Origin: Colius striatus
Taxonomy: Eukaryota > Chordata > Aves > Coliiformes > Coliidae
DNA length: 64,000 nt
NCBI RefSeq assembly: GCF_028858725.1
Contig: NC_084761.1
Location: 32,580,501 to 32,644,500, forward strand
Reading direction: 5' to 3'
How positions within the stretch are numbered: position 1 is the stretch's first letter; every line of letters begins with the position of its first letter. A program made the position numbers and the translations under genes. Below, one piece after another: positions 37,554 through 49,274 of this stretch. Below the pieces are notes generated by a model. The model was given only the letters and a program-made list of their open reading frames with translations. It was not told the origin of the DNA and made no database searches.

Positions 37554-40500
37554 CTGAAAGTTTCAAATTTCAAATATCATCGCAAGGATATTATCAACAC
37601 TATTCAATTTCACCCCAGACCTCCCTACAAGAGAAGAAATACATTAAAAGAATAAAGATCAAGAAGGATTGTCACTATAACATTATAATGCTATATCTTA
37701 ATTTGAAAAATTACTTACTATATGGTCCTGACTCAGATTTTTTTTTCTTCCTACTGTCCCTACAGAAGTGCTGTTCCTTTATCTTGCCAGGCTACAAATA
37801 TAGCAATTTGATTGCAGTACAGATGCAGTTTTAAGAACTAAAGACTGCTTTTATTGTTTTCAATCCTTAACAATCTGAAAAAGTAATCATATTGAATCAG
37901 TCTCTACAGCATAGTGAAAAGTAATATCCTCTTTATGAGGGAACATAAAATTGATAGATTTAGGATGTATTGTTATCCACTGACAGAATTACTCCTTTAT
38001 TTGGCTTTTCTACTGTTTACATTTAAATGAATGCAGAGTTTATAGAAACTCCAGCTGTAACTGTCAAAGAAAGTCTAACCATGTTTCAGGAAATATTGTC
38101 TCTTCCAATATTATCCAGTAAGTGCAAAAGTTTAAGCTTAAATACAAGTCTCTTTCTAATTTCAAGGAGACCTGAAGATCTTTAATCCATATAAGTATGA
38201 ATGTCAATAGCAAATAATTACTGCAGCCTCTCAGTCTAATCGGTGGCCCAGTATCTTTTGCTTCACAACATATAACACATACAAAACTAGGTTTATATTA
38301 GAGTATCCAGTGGTTTGAAGTAGTGTAGTATCAAGCATATACCTGTGCAAGTTCCTTCAATGGTCCTGGCAAAAATGCTTCTTTGTTTTTGTATCAATTT
38401 GGAAATAGAAGGAAGAAATATTCTACACACCACTGTACAAGTATTTATCTTTTGGTTTTTATTAATTTCCATCCACAGTAAGTTTAAAAAGAAAGATAAA
38501 TACTGATATTTAGTTTGTTACTCTAAGACATTTTCAAACCTTGCCTTACTTTTAGTCACTACTAGTGATACCAAATATTCTGCTACTGAAGTGGTTTCAG
38601 TGCCTGAGAAAGCAGTCACCCTTCTGATTGCATTATTACTCTTTAGGGATTCAATTGTTTACCACTACAACCCTAAATATTCCAGCAATTCAAAACACCA
38701 TCTTCTTCTGTTGCAAGTGATTCTTTCTTCCTGGCTTTATCAGATTTGCTAAGCAACAGAAACATTAGAACTGCACCAATAATTATTTATCATTCAATTT
38801 ATAACATTTCCAAGTTCTGTCAGTCAACAAGTAGAGATCAGACACTATCAGGGCTAAAAAAACCCACATCCCAGTAAGACATTTGTACTACAGTCAACTA
38901 ACAAAACTATTTTTTCCATATTCTTTTTAAGATCTATTATTTTAATATTGACTGCACTAATTATACTTAGAGCCAAAACACAGATAACTTCATGAACAAA
39001 CGAAATGTTTCACACACTAGTAATATGTCAATATTAGGGGGAAAAAAAAAAAAAAAGAGCCTTCCTTCTTGGGACAAACACCGATTTCCACAAAACTACA
39101 CTGATTAGGTAACCATTCTTTTTTTCTCTCCCAACATAACCCACATCCATGCCACTCTGCAGGACTTTTCACCCTGCTGTGTATTTCACTCAACGATGGT
39201 AAGTTTATGGTTCCCTCTTTGCTCAGTTATTAATACAGTGATACATCCCCCAAAAAATCTGCAAATTGTACTTTTTTGTTGTTGTTTTGTTCTTTTAAAT
39301 AACTTCAGTTAAAAGCTACAAACACTGTTAATTCATACACCTCCTTAGTCAATTCTAGAAGTTAAAATAATCTTGCCTTGAAGATTTAAAGCCATTCAGT
39401 TTAACATGCATGAACACACAATCTTACAGTGTAACTCTGAAGGCAGCTGTCTGGAAGCTATCACACTTTGTTTTAGCAGCCTCATTTTCTTGTTCTTAAT
39501 CATCATATTAGGGACAAATAGTTGAAGAGTTTCATGTCAATACCCTCCTTAGCAACTAGCTAAAGTGGCATATATTAACAAGGTATTAGACTTGCTCTTT
39601 TAGCATAAAAGTTGCCTACCTTACTTTAGCTAGTCTATCATGCAGGTGGTCACCTCCTCTTCTCCTACAGAAGAAGAGATATATCTTTATTTTTAAGTAC
39701 ATTTCAGGTGTATTTTGTGTACGAACAAAAAATGCCTTTCACTTACAGAGCCTTAATTTTACTGTAGTTAGCCCCAGACACCTTTTTTCCACAGAAAAGT
39801 ATTTTCCACAGACAAGTATTCACCTTCCCACATAGTTCTCTTTCAAAACTCCTGATGCTCTCTCCCTTCACGGAAATAAAATCACTACTCCCTGATCCTA
39901 GCCTAGGGCTACCTTCAATTCTATTCAGTCTTCAATTCTGTCTCTTACTTTTCCCCTCAAGAAGAGAAAAGACACACTTTTTTTGACATTTTGACACTTA
40001 CTTTAAAATAATCCCAGAAGTACTGAAATATGTTATCAAGAACAATTACAGTTATTGCCCCATTGCCAGGCTATGATGGTTTTAAGTAAGACCATTGTAT
40101 CTTGTACTTTTGTGAACTCTGTCAGCACTGCACAGTTTTAGAACATAAAACAAATCTTTCAACTAAGCCAAAGAGTTTCTAGTCCCAAAACAGAACTTCA
40201 CACCATATATTCAGTTGTCTTTAAAACCTACTAGACTTTCCTAACTAATGCATGAAGAACTATGAAAAACTTATCTTATTCTTTCCTCAAGGTGACCATA
40301 AAAGCCAGACAAAAGTTATTCCAGTCAATGGCACTCATGTAACCACTGAACACATTTACTAGCAGTCTAGGCCTAAATCCCAAAGACCAATGACTTCCAA
40401 ATCATGTTTCAGGGATTACAGAAAACAGGCAATTGCAAAGCCATACATCTCTATAGTAGTCTGAGTTTGGAAGGGGATCTAGCTATAGTATCACCTATAA

Positions 40501-42151
40501 GAGAACTAGATAGATGTTGTTCAGTTTGAAAAGCTATAATCGTGGACATCAAGTGGCAGAAATTTGTCCAGTAATCATACTTCTAAAATGGGCTTCCCAA
40601 TCATTCCTTTTGTGATGGGTAGTCTATGTTCACCTTTCTCTAGATTCTGTCACTATATATTTGTTCAGATCTATACTGTTAAACTTCATATTTGCATAGC
40701 TTGATCACTCTTTACAATGGAACATGGCCAAGTACAGCACATCTACACACCAGTAGAGACACTGGAACCAGCAGTACGATTGCGAAGCGTGCTCTTGGGA
40801 CCAGCAACAGTGCTGCAATGTCAACAGAATCTTGCAACTAAGTAATGAGCCACTGTTTCCAAGACACCCATAAGTATTTAGGAAAGACATCAGGCACACA
40901 CTGAAAGAATATTCTAACTCCATATTATAATTTTTTCCCAGGTGAGAGCTGAGAAGCAGTAGTATAGGCTGCCTGGTCTCAGCCCTTGGGGTTTTCCAAG
41001 ATCAATCGCATTGAGCTCTGAGCAACCTCATCTCAATGCTAATCCTACTGTGAGCATCTGTTTGCAGTGGAAATCTCCTGGGATCTCTTCCCACCTGGAT
41101 GAACTGGTTTCTACAGAGGGCTGCACAGTGCAAGCATGCCAATCTTCAGACCTCTGCACTTCAGGGTTTTTTTTGCATTGTTGACATGCCGTTAGATTAA
41201 TGGTATTTTTATTCCACTTGATGCAGAAGTAAATAGAGGCCAGGATCTTTTAAAATTATTACTAAATTTTCCTTGGACTTGGATCACGCCTTTTTCATTG
41301 AGCTCTGACATTCTCAAGCAGAAAGGGAACAAGACTGCCATTAACTGCCTTTCTCCCTCAACAGGCTAAAGCTCCTGCACTCAGTACTAGCACATTTGCT
41401 CTTCCTGGGACCAAACATCCACTCTACCCAGGGCAACAGAAAGTGGTAGTTTTCCTCCATCTTTTTTTCCATCCTTCACCACATGCTGCCTCATTGCTCC
41501 CCCATGTAACTGCCTCTGCATCAACCCTGATGAATGACAGGGCAGCTGAAACTGCCCCATGAAAAGCACCCGGCAGTTCTCGCACAACTGCTTATTTTTC
41601 CCTTCATTTTTGGTGCAAATTAACTTTGTTCTCTCTTGCAGAAGGGTTAAAAATGTGGTGCTGAAATGAACGCTAAAGGTGTAGTTTAGCAGTTACTCAA
41701 GCCGCAAGGTTCTCCTCGTGCGCAGAGGGTCCGTTCAGGCTCTCTTCCTGCTACACCTTGCTTGAGTAAAACCTCCGAGAGCAGGTTATTCTCCCATTAA
41801 AAGACAAGAAGCTTGCGCCCGCCTGCCGCTCGGTGCTGGGCAGCACCCAACGCGAACTCGCTCTCTCGCACCTCACGAGGGGCCGCTTTTCAGGGGCCGG
41901 CGAAGTGAGGCGGCCCCGGCGAGTGGTCCCGCGTGGCGGCTCCCTCGCGCCCCAAACCCACCGCCGGGGTCCCGCCGGCGCCCGTGAGGGACCCGTGCGC
42001 CGGGGGCGCCGCAACCCGGGCTCGCGACCCTGCTAACGGCCGACGCGCGAGGGGCCCTCACGAGAGGGGCGGGGTGAGGGGTGTCAGGAGAGCCACTAAC
42101 ACCTCCCCCGCCCCACTCGGCACGCCGGCGCCGACCGGCCCTCGCACCTAC
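37554..42151 (-). other. CLGN: CLGN 5' UTR intron
   Basis: About 4.6 kb between the start-codon exon and the CpG-island first exon. It holds an A15 run at 39042-39056 and an old CR1-like fragment at about 40970-41105. No gene was seen. Confidence 0.5.
40970..41105 (+). repeat. Degenerate CR1-like fragment
   Basis: 'ggttttccaagatcaatcgc' and 'gagctctgagcaacct' followed by 'gggatctcttcccacctgga' resemble an old, diverged CR1 3' region of the subtype with 'ctgagcaacctggtct'. It is weak by eye, and an alignment would decide. Confidence 0.4.
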
Positions 42152-42380
42152 CGAATGGCAGAGAAGGCGGGGGCTGCAGGGGCCGACACGCGCCCTCCCG
42201 CTGCCGCCGGCCCAGGCGGCTGCCGTCCCTTCCACCCCCGTTATCAAACACTGCACGGCGGAGAGGACCCACCCGGCGCCGACGGGCAGCCCCCGCCAGA
42301 GGCCCACCAACCCCGTTCCCCGCGGCGCACGGATTACCGGCGGCCAGCTCGCCTCCGCTGCCCGCGCACGGCCGCTTTTC
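42152..42380 (-). other. CLGN: CLGN non-coding first exon (approximate)
   Basis: The minus-strand donor CCATTCG|gtaggtgcga at 42152/42151 is the best splice donor that I see in the island. The 5' end is set only by the position of the NRF1 and CCAAT motifs. Other donors in the island are possible. Confidence 0.4.
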
Positions 42381-42396
42381 CCAGGGCATCCCCGAC

Positions 42397-42408
42397 CGCG
42401 CATGCGCA
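42397..42408. promoter_or_regulatory. NRF1 site, exact palindromic consensus
   Basis: CGCGCATGCGCA fits YGCGCAYGCGCR at every position. It lies near the likely CLGN start and between the CCAAT boxes and the candidate first-exon donor. Confidence 0.75.
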
Positions 42409-43611
42409 GCGACTCCCCCCAGCGCTCCCCGGGATGCCGGCGCCATGGAGCAGGTGTTGCCGCTCCGCCCAGGCCAATCAAGGCGCAGCAGGCGCGGCGC
42501 TGCCCAATCCGCGCACGAAGCGTGAGCCGCCGCGCAGCGCTGCATGGGCCACGGCGGCGGGCAGGTAGCCCTCGCCAGTCGGGGGCGCCCTCCGTGCGGC
42601 GTGCTCCCTGCACGTGGTGCCCGAGCCAGTCACCCGGCAGCGCTTTCTCAGGCTGCCGCCGCGCCTGTCAACGTGCGAGCCCGCACGACCAGAGCCTGGT
42701 GCTTTCTAAGCCCTTGCGCCAAACGCGCAGCCTGCCCCGAAGAACAGTTACTGGCTGAGACAGCACATTCGAGTGCTCTACATCAGTGTGTGCTCCAGGG
42801 GAGATGGGTTTAAATGCACTTGGCCATGGTGGCTGTGGGCAGTGGAGGGACCTTACCTTTTCACATGTTGGTAGCATCATACTTCACATGAAGTATGTGG
42901 CCAGGGATCGGGCCAGAGAAAGGGCTTTTTCTCCATCACTAACAGGAGCGGTCTAACAATTAGACCTTTTTGATTCAATTAAGAAACTCGGCCTAGTGCC
43001 GTGTTAATTCCTGACTGATTTCTCAGAAGCCTCACCCGAGCTACCTGAGCACAGCAAGGATGGAGTTACCGCCCTGTGGAGCTGTCTGGCTTTACATGTA
43101 CCATTTATGAGCATTTCAAATGTTATCCACAGCTTTGATCCTTGAAGTGTGCAGGAAAGGGCTGACAAGTGAGACGAGCATCCTTGAGGCATGAGGACCA
43201 TGAAAGTTGTTCTAGCAGCCCCGCAGCTGACGGACCAGGTCAGGGTTTTTTGTTTGCATGTGAGACTGTCACTTGACAACTCACATCATCAAAGCCTTCC
43301 TCCTAGCCAAAGGCAGTAGGGATTACTGTCCTCGTTTCAAGCTCAACATTCATTCTGGACACCGACTATCATGCCAAAATTTGTGAGATGAGCTAGTGCC
43401 TTTCATTCTTACTGTTGAATCTTTTTGAGGAGCTTATCTGTGACTCTTCACTGAAGACTGCTTTTGAACAGTACATTCCTTGGTAGTCAAGGGCATGTGT
43501 CATTACAGTATCAACTGTCCCTTCAAATGCAAGCAGATTTCACTGCCCAAAAAGTTCTCATTAAGGCACATATGCAGAGCTTTTCTTTCTACTGCCTATG
43601 AATCTGTGGGT

Positions 43612-43685
43612 CTGGGAAAGAAAAGGAGGGACTAGATGGTTTTTTGAGGTCCCTTCCAACGCTTGAGATTCGCTGATTCTGTGAA
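43612..43685 (+). repeat. CR1 LINE 3'-end fragment
   Basis: 'gggactagatggttttttga' followed by 'ggtcccttccaacgcttgag' and 'attctgtga' is the last 70 or so bases of a CR1 with a mutated terminal microsatellite. Confidence 0.8.
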
Positions 43686-43986
43686 GGAAATAGCAGAAAT
43701 GTTGAGGAAAGTGTCTATTGGATGTAACAATTACGGCCTTTACACTATTAAGCTAAGTTTCTCCCCTCCTGAAATAGCTGAACTTTCAGATTAATTATAC
43801 AGATTTCTCCCATTTAATTTATGTCTACCACATATTAGTTTGTTGACTCACACCTGTTTGGAGTTACCATTACAATGTGTAATATGAATTGTAAAGCCAA
43901 ATGCTCATGTTTATTTTTGTGATATTTTGCCTTTCAAGAATTATTAGGTCATTGTAAACTAATGCACAAGCTTAAAATCTAAACTA

Positions 43987-44022
43987 ATATAATATGTATA
44001 TATTATATAATATATATAATAA
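43987..44022. repeat. TA-rich simple repeat
   Basis: 'aatatgtatatattatataa' followed by 'tatatataataag', a nearly pure A/T tract. Confidence 0.8.
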
Positions 44023-44626
44023 GATTGCCATATTATTACAATGACAGGCTCCAAAGAACACTGTAAACTTCCCAACCTAAATGCAGTGCATATTTATGTC
44101 ATAGAAAAGTGGCACAATTTCTGCTCTTGTTAAGGCTTAGCTAAAGATGTCACAGGACTGAAGTTGCTGTAGGGTTATAGTACCACTTCTCAATCATACA
44201 ATTCTATGATTCTAATGCTGATCAGAAAGATCTGTTAATGCCTTAATTCAAGTCCTTATTTAATGTACTTTTGAGAAATGGTACCTTATCTACAGAAACT
44301 TCAATCTTTAGATATCTCCAGCTAAAAAAATAAATAATGTTCTTGAGCAAGCCATCTTGAAATCAAGGCAGATGAAAACTATCCTTACAGCTTGAAATAC
44401 ATGTATATCCTTTTAGAAGTGACTGCAGAATCAAGGATTTCTGCTTACTGCAGGATTGTTAGTATTCCTACAGATCATTGTAGGGCATCTGGGAAAGATT
44501 TATCAGGAATCTTACATTTATGCAAATAAAAAATAGTTTAAGAAAAGACAACTCAACCCAAAACATTCTCAGACAAGACAATTAGTTTGTGCAACCAGTA
44601 ATACAGCCAACAAATGTGTGACAGGA

Positions 44627-45576
44627 TGTCGTGATTTAGGCCCATCAGGGAACAAAAGACCATGATTAGGCTCAAGCACCAAAGACCTGAGGATTGCCAA
44701 AGGGCAGGGAGAGCTTAATTGCCACTAAAGGTCCAGGGCAAAACAGACCAGGCTACTGGCTTGGGGAAGAAAACAGAAAATAATTTAATCCAACACCAAC
44801 TAAAGTATAACCTTAAAACCCTAAAACATAACCAAAATAAAACAACACAGAGTGGTACAACAATGAAGAGCACAACCAGCCCTTTAATACCATCTTCTCC
44901 CCATCATGTCTTTTTCTCCTCCCTCACTGAACAGCTCAGGGGGGCTGGGAGTGCCGGGTTTCAGTCAGTCTATTCCTGATAGCTTCTGCTTTGGTTTGTC
45001 CCTCTTCAGGGCAGGTGGGCTCTGCACCCATCCTCCCTGCAAGTCCATGGGGTACCTCACACACACGGCAGACCTGAACGGGCTGCTCTGACGTGTGTTC
45101 ACCTAAAGGCTGCAGCTCCTCTCTGCCTCTAGTGTGGGTCTGCTCTGCAGCGCACAGGCTCTCCAGCACGGCCTGTGCTATGGGCGCCTCCTCACACAGT
45201 CCCTCACCCGTCTGGATGCACTCACACGGAGTTGCTGGTGGCCCTCAGTGCTGCCATTGCCCTGCATGGGTTGCAGGGGTACAGCCTGCGTTCTCGCCAC
45301 AGGTTGCGGAGGGGTCTCTGGTCTGGTGCTCCTCCTTCCTTCCTCCTTCTCTGACTGTGGGGTCTGCATGATCACCACATCTTGTACCACTCCTACATAT
45401 CCTCCCAAGCACTTCAAATTCCTGTCCTTAAATAGTGATCGCAGAGGTGTCAGATTGGCCCAGCCGGGCCAGAACCCAAGAGCCAGGGGGAGAGTCTGAG
45501 AACTTTTTACTGTGTCTTCACTGCAACCCCTTCCCCCTATTACCAAGCAAAAGCTGCTCCTTGCTAAACCATGACA
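44627..45576 (-). mobile_element. Solo LTR of an avian endogenous retrovirus
   Basis: A 950-bp element bounded by TGTCGTGATTTAGGC on the left and GCTAAACCATGACA on the right. These ends are inverted copies of each other over about 14 bases (three differences) and carry the TG...CA ends of retroviral LTRs. It is flanked by 5-bp near-direct repeats, cagga (44622-44626) and tagga (45577-45581), as expected of target-site duplication with one later change. It is more G+C-rich than its flanks and has no gag, pol or env sequence next to it, so it is a solo LTR. The long inverted ends and 5-bp duplication suggest the ERVL-like avian families. The minus orientation is inferred from a TATA-like 'tattaaa' near 44890 read on that strand and is not certain. 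The open frames of 60-150 codons inside are chance. Confidence 0.75.
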
Positions 45577-45581
45577 TAGGA

Positions 45582-48555
45582 GTAACAGAAAAAGTGAATG
45601 TTGGGGAAAATTGGGCTCCCTGTGTACAAACACGAGAGAAGATTTTCAATTCAACAAGCAAATAGAACTTCAACTTTGGATTAAATATCTGCTAATGAAT
45701 TTTAATAGATATTCCTATAGGAATCTAGTCCCTTGTCAGTGTACATTTAGCATCCATTAGCATTTACAGTAGATGGTGTGCTTGTATTAAGCTGTGCTAA
45801 ACAACATAGTGACAATGATGAGATCAGGGGCCACGTAATTAACAGAAATAAAAACATTCTAAAAAAATCTGTAAAGCCTTTTTGTATTGAAATGTTAGCA
45901 TTTGCCTTTCAAAAGTCCCTCAAAAGATTTAAGGCAAGAGTGGAGACATACTATTCAGAGAAATGAATAACTGCGCTCCAGTGAAAATCAAAATGGGTCG
46001 AATAAACCACTATTAATATTGAATTAGCCTGAAAAGTGTGCTTTCTTCCCACACAGGCATTTAACCTGATAAAGTACATGTACAATCATCGAGAGGTAGT
46101 CAATATTTTCAAGACTATGTTTTAACCACATGAAAGTACTGAAGTAAAATTTCCTGCTAAAGGAGCTTGGTGATCCAGTATGGAATCTGAAACTCCTTTC
46201 ATTGTTGTTTTTTGACTTAGGCTTACTGCCTTTGTTTTTCTGAGTTACAATCACAATGCCTACACAGCAAATAACAGCTACCTGTAAAGTTAAGAGGATG
46301 TTCTATATCACCAGGATTCCTTACCTGAACTGAAGCTATCCATGAGGCCTCTCTGTAGCCTTTCAGGTGCTACCTTGTGCACAGGTGTGAGCAGGTTCAG
46401 TGCACAGGATTATTAAATGGAAAACCACAGGTAGGAGCTTGATTGCAAGGTGAAAAGGAAGCTGCATGTGCTCAGTAACTGCCCTTTGCATAAAGCAGAC
46501 CGTTTTGAACAAATTCACTCACCAATGATGGTTGTTGCTATTAACATGCAAAAGTACTTAAGTGTACTTCTTATACGCTCCCTTGTCTTAAACTTCCTGA
46601 GGCTGTAACACTTGCTATTGTTATCATTTCTTCAGGGAAAATCCAGGTTCCTTGGGATTTATAGTGGAGCCATATTTCTGCAAACTATGCAAAAAAACCT
46701 ATGTGCTTCACAAAGCACAGGGAAGAATCAGGATGAAGCAAAACTGTACTTTAACAGTGCACATGCAAGTGTTCATTTTTCACTATGTCAACATTTAAAA
46801 CCTCATTTAAGTCAAAGCCATGAGAAGCATACTTTGTGATTGCAATGGTTGTGTAAAATATAAGGAAACAGAAACAGAAGAGTGAAGCATAAAACTGAAG
46901 TACAAAATGATATTTACAAAATATTTCCAAACAGTCCAGTCAGTTCGTAATATAATTTCAGATATTCTGATCGGCTTTTTGAAATTATGCTTCAAGAGTT
47001 GAGTGAAATCTCCTTTCACTGAGAAAGTAAGACATCTTAATAACAAAATCTATGACCTTAGTACTTGCTGTGTTTCCACTGATTAATAATCGCTCTGAAA
47101 TGTCCTCCTTACACTGACACTTCCGTGTAATGAGTGACTGTAAGGCAGCCTGAATGCAGACACCGCTCCCAGCTCGTGACCCTGTTGCAGTGACACCAAT
47201 GGCGAAAGAGCATCTTAGGGTTTTACAAGATCATGTACTTAATCAGTGAAATGTTCTGCAAGAAATGCTCCTTCTACTTTGGTTTCTATTTTGATTTCTA
47301 CTTCTTTCATCTTTTGGTGGCAAGTGGAACAGGCCTTATAAGAGGGTGATTCAGACTCAAGAGTTACAAGAACTTGCCATTGTGAAGTGCTTGACAAGAT
47401 CCTGAAGATGGAAGATAATGTCCATGACATGTGACTTCAATGAGAGTACTAGGAGGTATGGTATGCTAAGAACTGAACAAAGGCTTAAAGACAAGACCTA
47501 TACTTTAATGCTTTTCATACCCATACAAGTTTCTAAAGCTCTGCAGGAAAAAGAAAACCCAAAAAAAACCCAGTGTCCTGTAAGTTATCTACTATTTAGC
47601 CTTTTGGATAGAGGGCTGTGTTCAATTTGTTTTTCCCCAAAGATGCTAAAGCACTTCAGGTTGAGAAAATTACTTCAGAGAACTCAATTTTGTCTTCTCT
47701 TGATGTAAGTTGTGTTTTATTCCTTTGTACAAATTCTCATGACTAAACATCTCAGACTCCTGTATCAGCAGCAAAAAAGGTAACCTGAAAGGTGATTCAA
47801 AGTAGGGTCTGAGGGAGACAGCTCTGCACTTCTCATCCCAGGTACCTGGATGCAGAGACACTTTATTTTCCTTCTTTCCCTGGTTTGCAGTTTTAGCTAC
47901 TGCTTTTTAATGATCCACAGATCTCAGTTTCGCTCAGCCCTTCTCTTTACCGTAAGTGCTGATGGATAAAGGTGTCCCTCTGGGTATCTCTAAGCACTCT
48001 GCCATACTGCATTAATTCTTAACCTGCATTCAACTCTTAACCTAATAAAAGCTGCAGTATTTGGTCCAAGAAATAACATGCATACATATGTATGTACATA
48101 TATCTACATGCACATATCTATAGCACCAAAGTATATAAACAATACCATAAATTATCAAAATATGGTTAGAGGTGGTCTTTAAAAAACCACCCTTCTGTTT
48201 TAACATAGTAAAATTAATTTCATCTTATTCTAAACAAAAATTGCCTTGCATTAAGAATACAGTTCTACACCAGTTTAACCCATTTAATGCAAATCCATGC
48301 AAAGCTGTACAGTGCAGCTGTCTGCTGTTAGGATGCAACACGTGCAGAAGAATGAGGGCGCAGTCATACTTCGAGTGCTAAGGAAGTGACGCAAGAATTC
48401 TGCACGTTAACAGGTCCAACGTGGATTACTCACTTCCAAAAAACATTTCAAGTGAGACTAGTGTGGTTTACCTTTTATTTGCAAATTTACATTAAGTTTT
48501 GCCTTGTGATGAGGACTGAAGTATCAGTACATACCACTCGTCAAATTATAGGATC
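45582..48555. other. Intergenic DNA, MGAT4D side
   Basis: A+T-rich DNA downstream of MGAT4D. Short frames are present but none resembles a family I know. A small 'catacatatgtatgtacata' tract lies at about 48080-48120. Confidence 0.5.
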
Positions 48556-48561
48556 CAAAAC

Positions 48562-48567
48562 TTTATT
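48562..48567 (-). terminator. MGAT4D: Poly(A) signal of MGAT4D
   Basis: AATAAA on the minus strand, with a second at 48577-48582, about 0.67 kb below the stop codon at 49248-49250. This sets a 3' UTR of ordinary length. Confidence 0.6.
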
Positions 48568-49247
48568 TAAATAGATTTTATTTATACAAAAATACAATAA
48601 CACATAATAACGTTATTATTTCCTGTGCTTAATGCACAATTCACTGAAAAGTTATACAATCCTCTGAACAACAGCTGTTTAAGTTTCAAGTTATTCAAAT
48701 GGTATCTTGTAGGCACTTCCATTTAAAAAAAAACAAAACCAACATTACACATAACTCATGCTATGTTAAGGCTGAAACACACTTCCTCTGTTGTGTCTGA
48801 GATTCATTTACATATTGTTAAGTTGTTCTACTTTCCCTCCAGAATTCACCAGTGTTCTTGGTGGCACTGAAAACTGTATCCTTAGTATTTTTTTAAAATA
48901 TCCATAATTTTACTTCTGGAGAAACTTAGACTTTAATGCTTTCATCCCTGAGACAGTCGTAATGCCTTATCAGTTGTTTATAATAATATATATTGAATGC
49001 TGCCAAGCTCAGGTGAGATTTTTATATATGCCACCTTACTCAAGAACATTTATAGCAATTACTATCAGGTTCTTTGTAGCCTTTAATATTCCTTGTATAA
49101 AGACTTCATAGTTACCTCAACTCTTTCCTAATACACAGTATTAAGAATTAAATGGGCTTGGATTTGTCCTTTTTACCCAGTCAGTTTTTTGTTGCCGCTA
49201 GCCTAGTTTTCAAACAATCTGTAACACGTCAAAAATGGGGCTTTTTT
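48568..49247 (-). other. MGAT4D: MGAT4D 3' UTR
   Basis: A+T-rich sequence between the TGA and the poly(A) signals, without coding signals. Confidence 0.55.
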
Positions 49248-49274
49248 TCAGTTTTCAGATGTCTTGATATGTAC
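49248..49274 (-). CDS. MGAT4D: MGAT4D terminal exon
   Basis: Only 27 coding nt after 'ttggttttttcag|': VHIKTSEN then TGA. The position matches the short end after ILSE in MGAT4A/B (IFLKKAD there), though the residues differ. Confidence 0.85.
   Translation of the reverse strand, partial: VHIKTSEN

Larger units (their letters stand above)
41820..42700. promoter_or_regulatory. CLGN: CpG island, CLGN promoter
   Basis: A dense CpG block of about 0.9 kb. It contains an exact NRF1 consensus at 42397-42408 and two CCAAT boxes read on the + strand (42474-42478 and 42504-42508). CLGN must start in or near it on the minus strand, since the gene's coding part begins 4.6 kb away with a spliced 5' UTR. 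The long frames of 150-246 codons on both strands here are compositional. Confidence 0.8.
42700..44626. other. Intergenic DNA, CLGN side
   Basis: No gene was recognised. It holds a short CR1 end at 43612-43685, an imperfect 20-bp palindrome at 42878-42897, and an A+T-rich (TA)n-like tract at about 43987-44022. Confidence 0.5.

Noticed and set aside
41751-42813. Open frames of up to 246 codons around the CLGN CpG island
   Set aside because: Same compositional artefact as at 9 kb: several frames overlap on both strands and none resembles a known protein. A 24-codon + strand frame starting at gcgccATGG (about 42444) has a good start context but nothing else to support it.
44719-45665. Cluster of 60-150-codon frames at 44.7-45.7 kb as a possible gene
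   Set aside because: They lie inside the LTR bounded at 44627 and 45576, and the LTR itself is non-coding. There is no gag, pol or env similarity.
45698-47900. Frames of 60-96 codons downstream of MGAT4D, for example 47418-47708
   Set aside because: No recognised domains, no splice context linking them, and ordinary A+T-rich intergenic composition.
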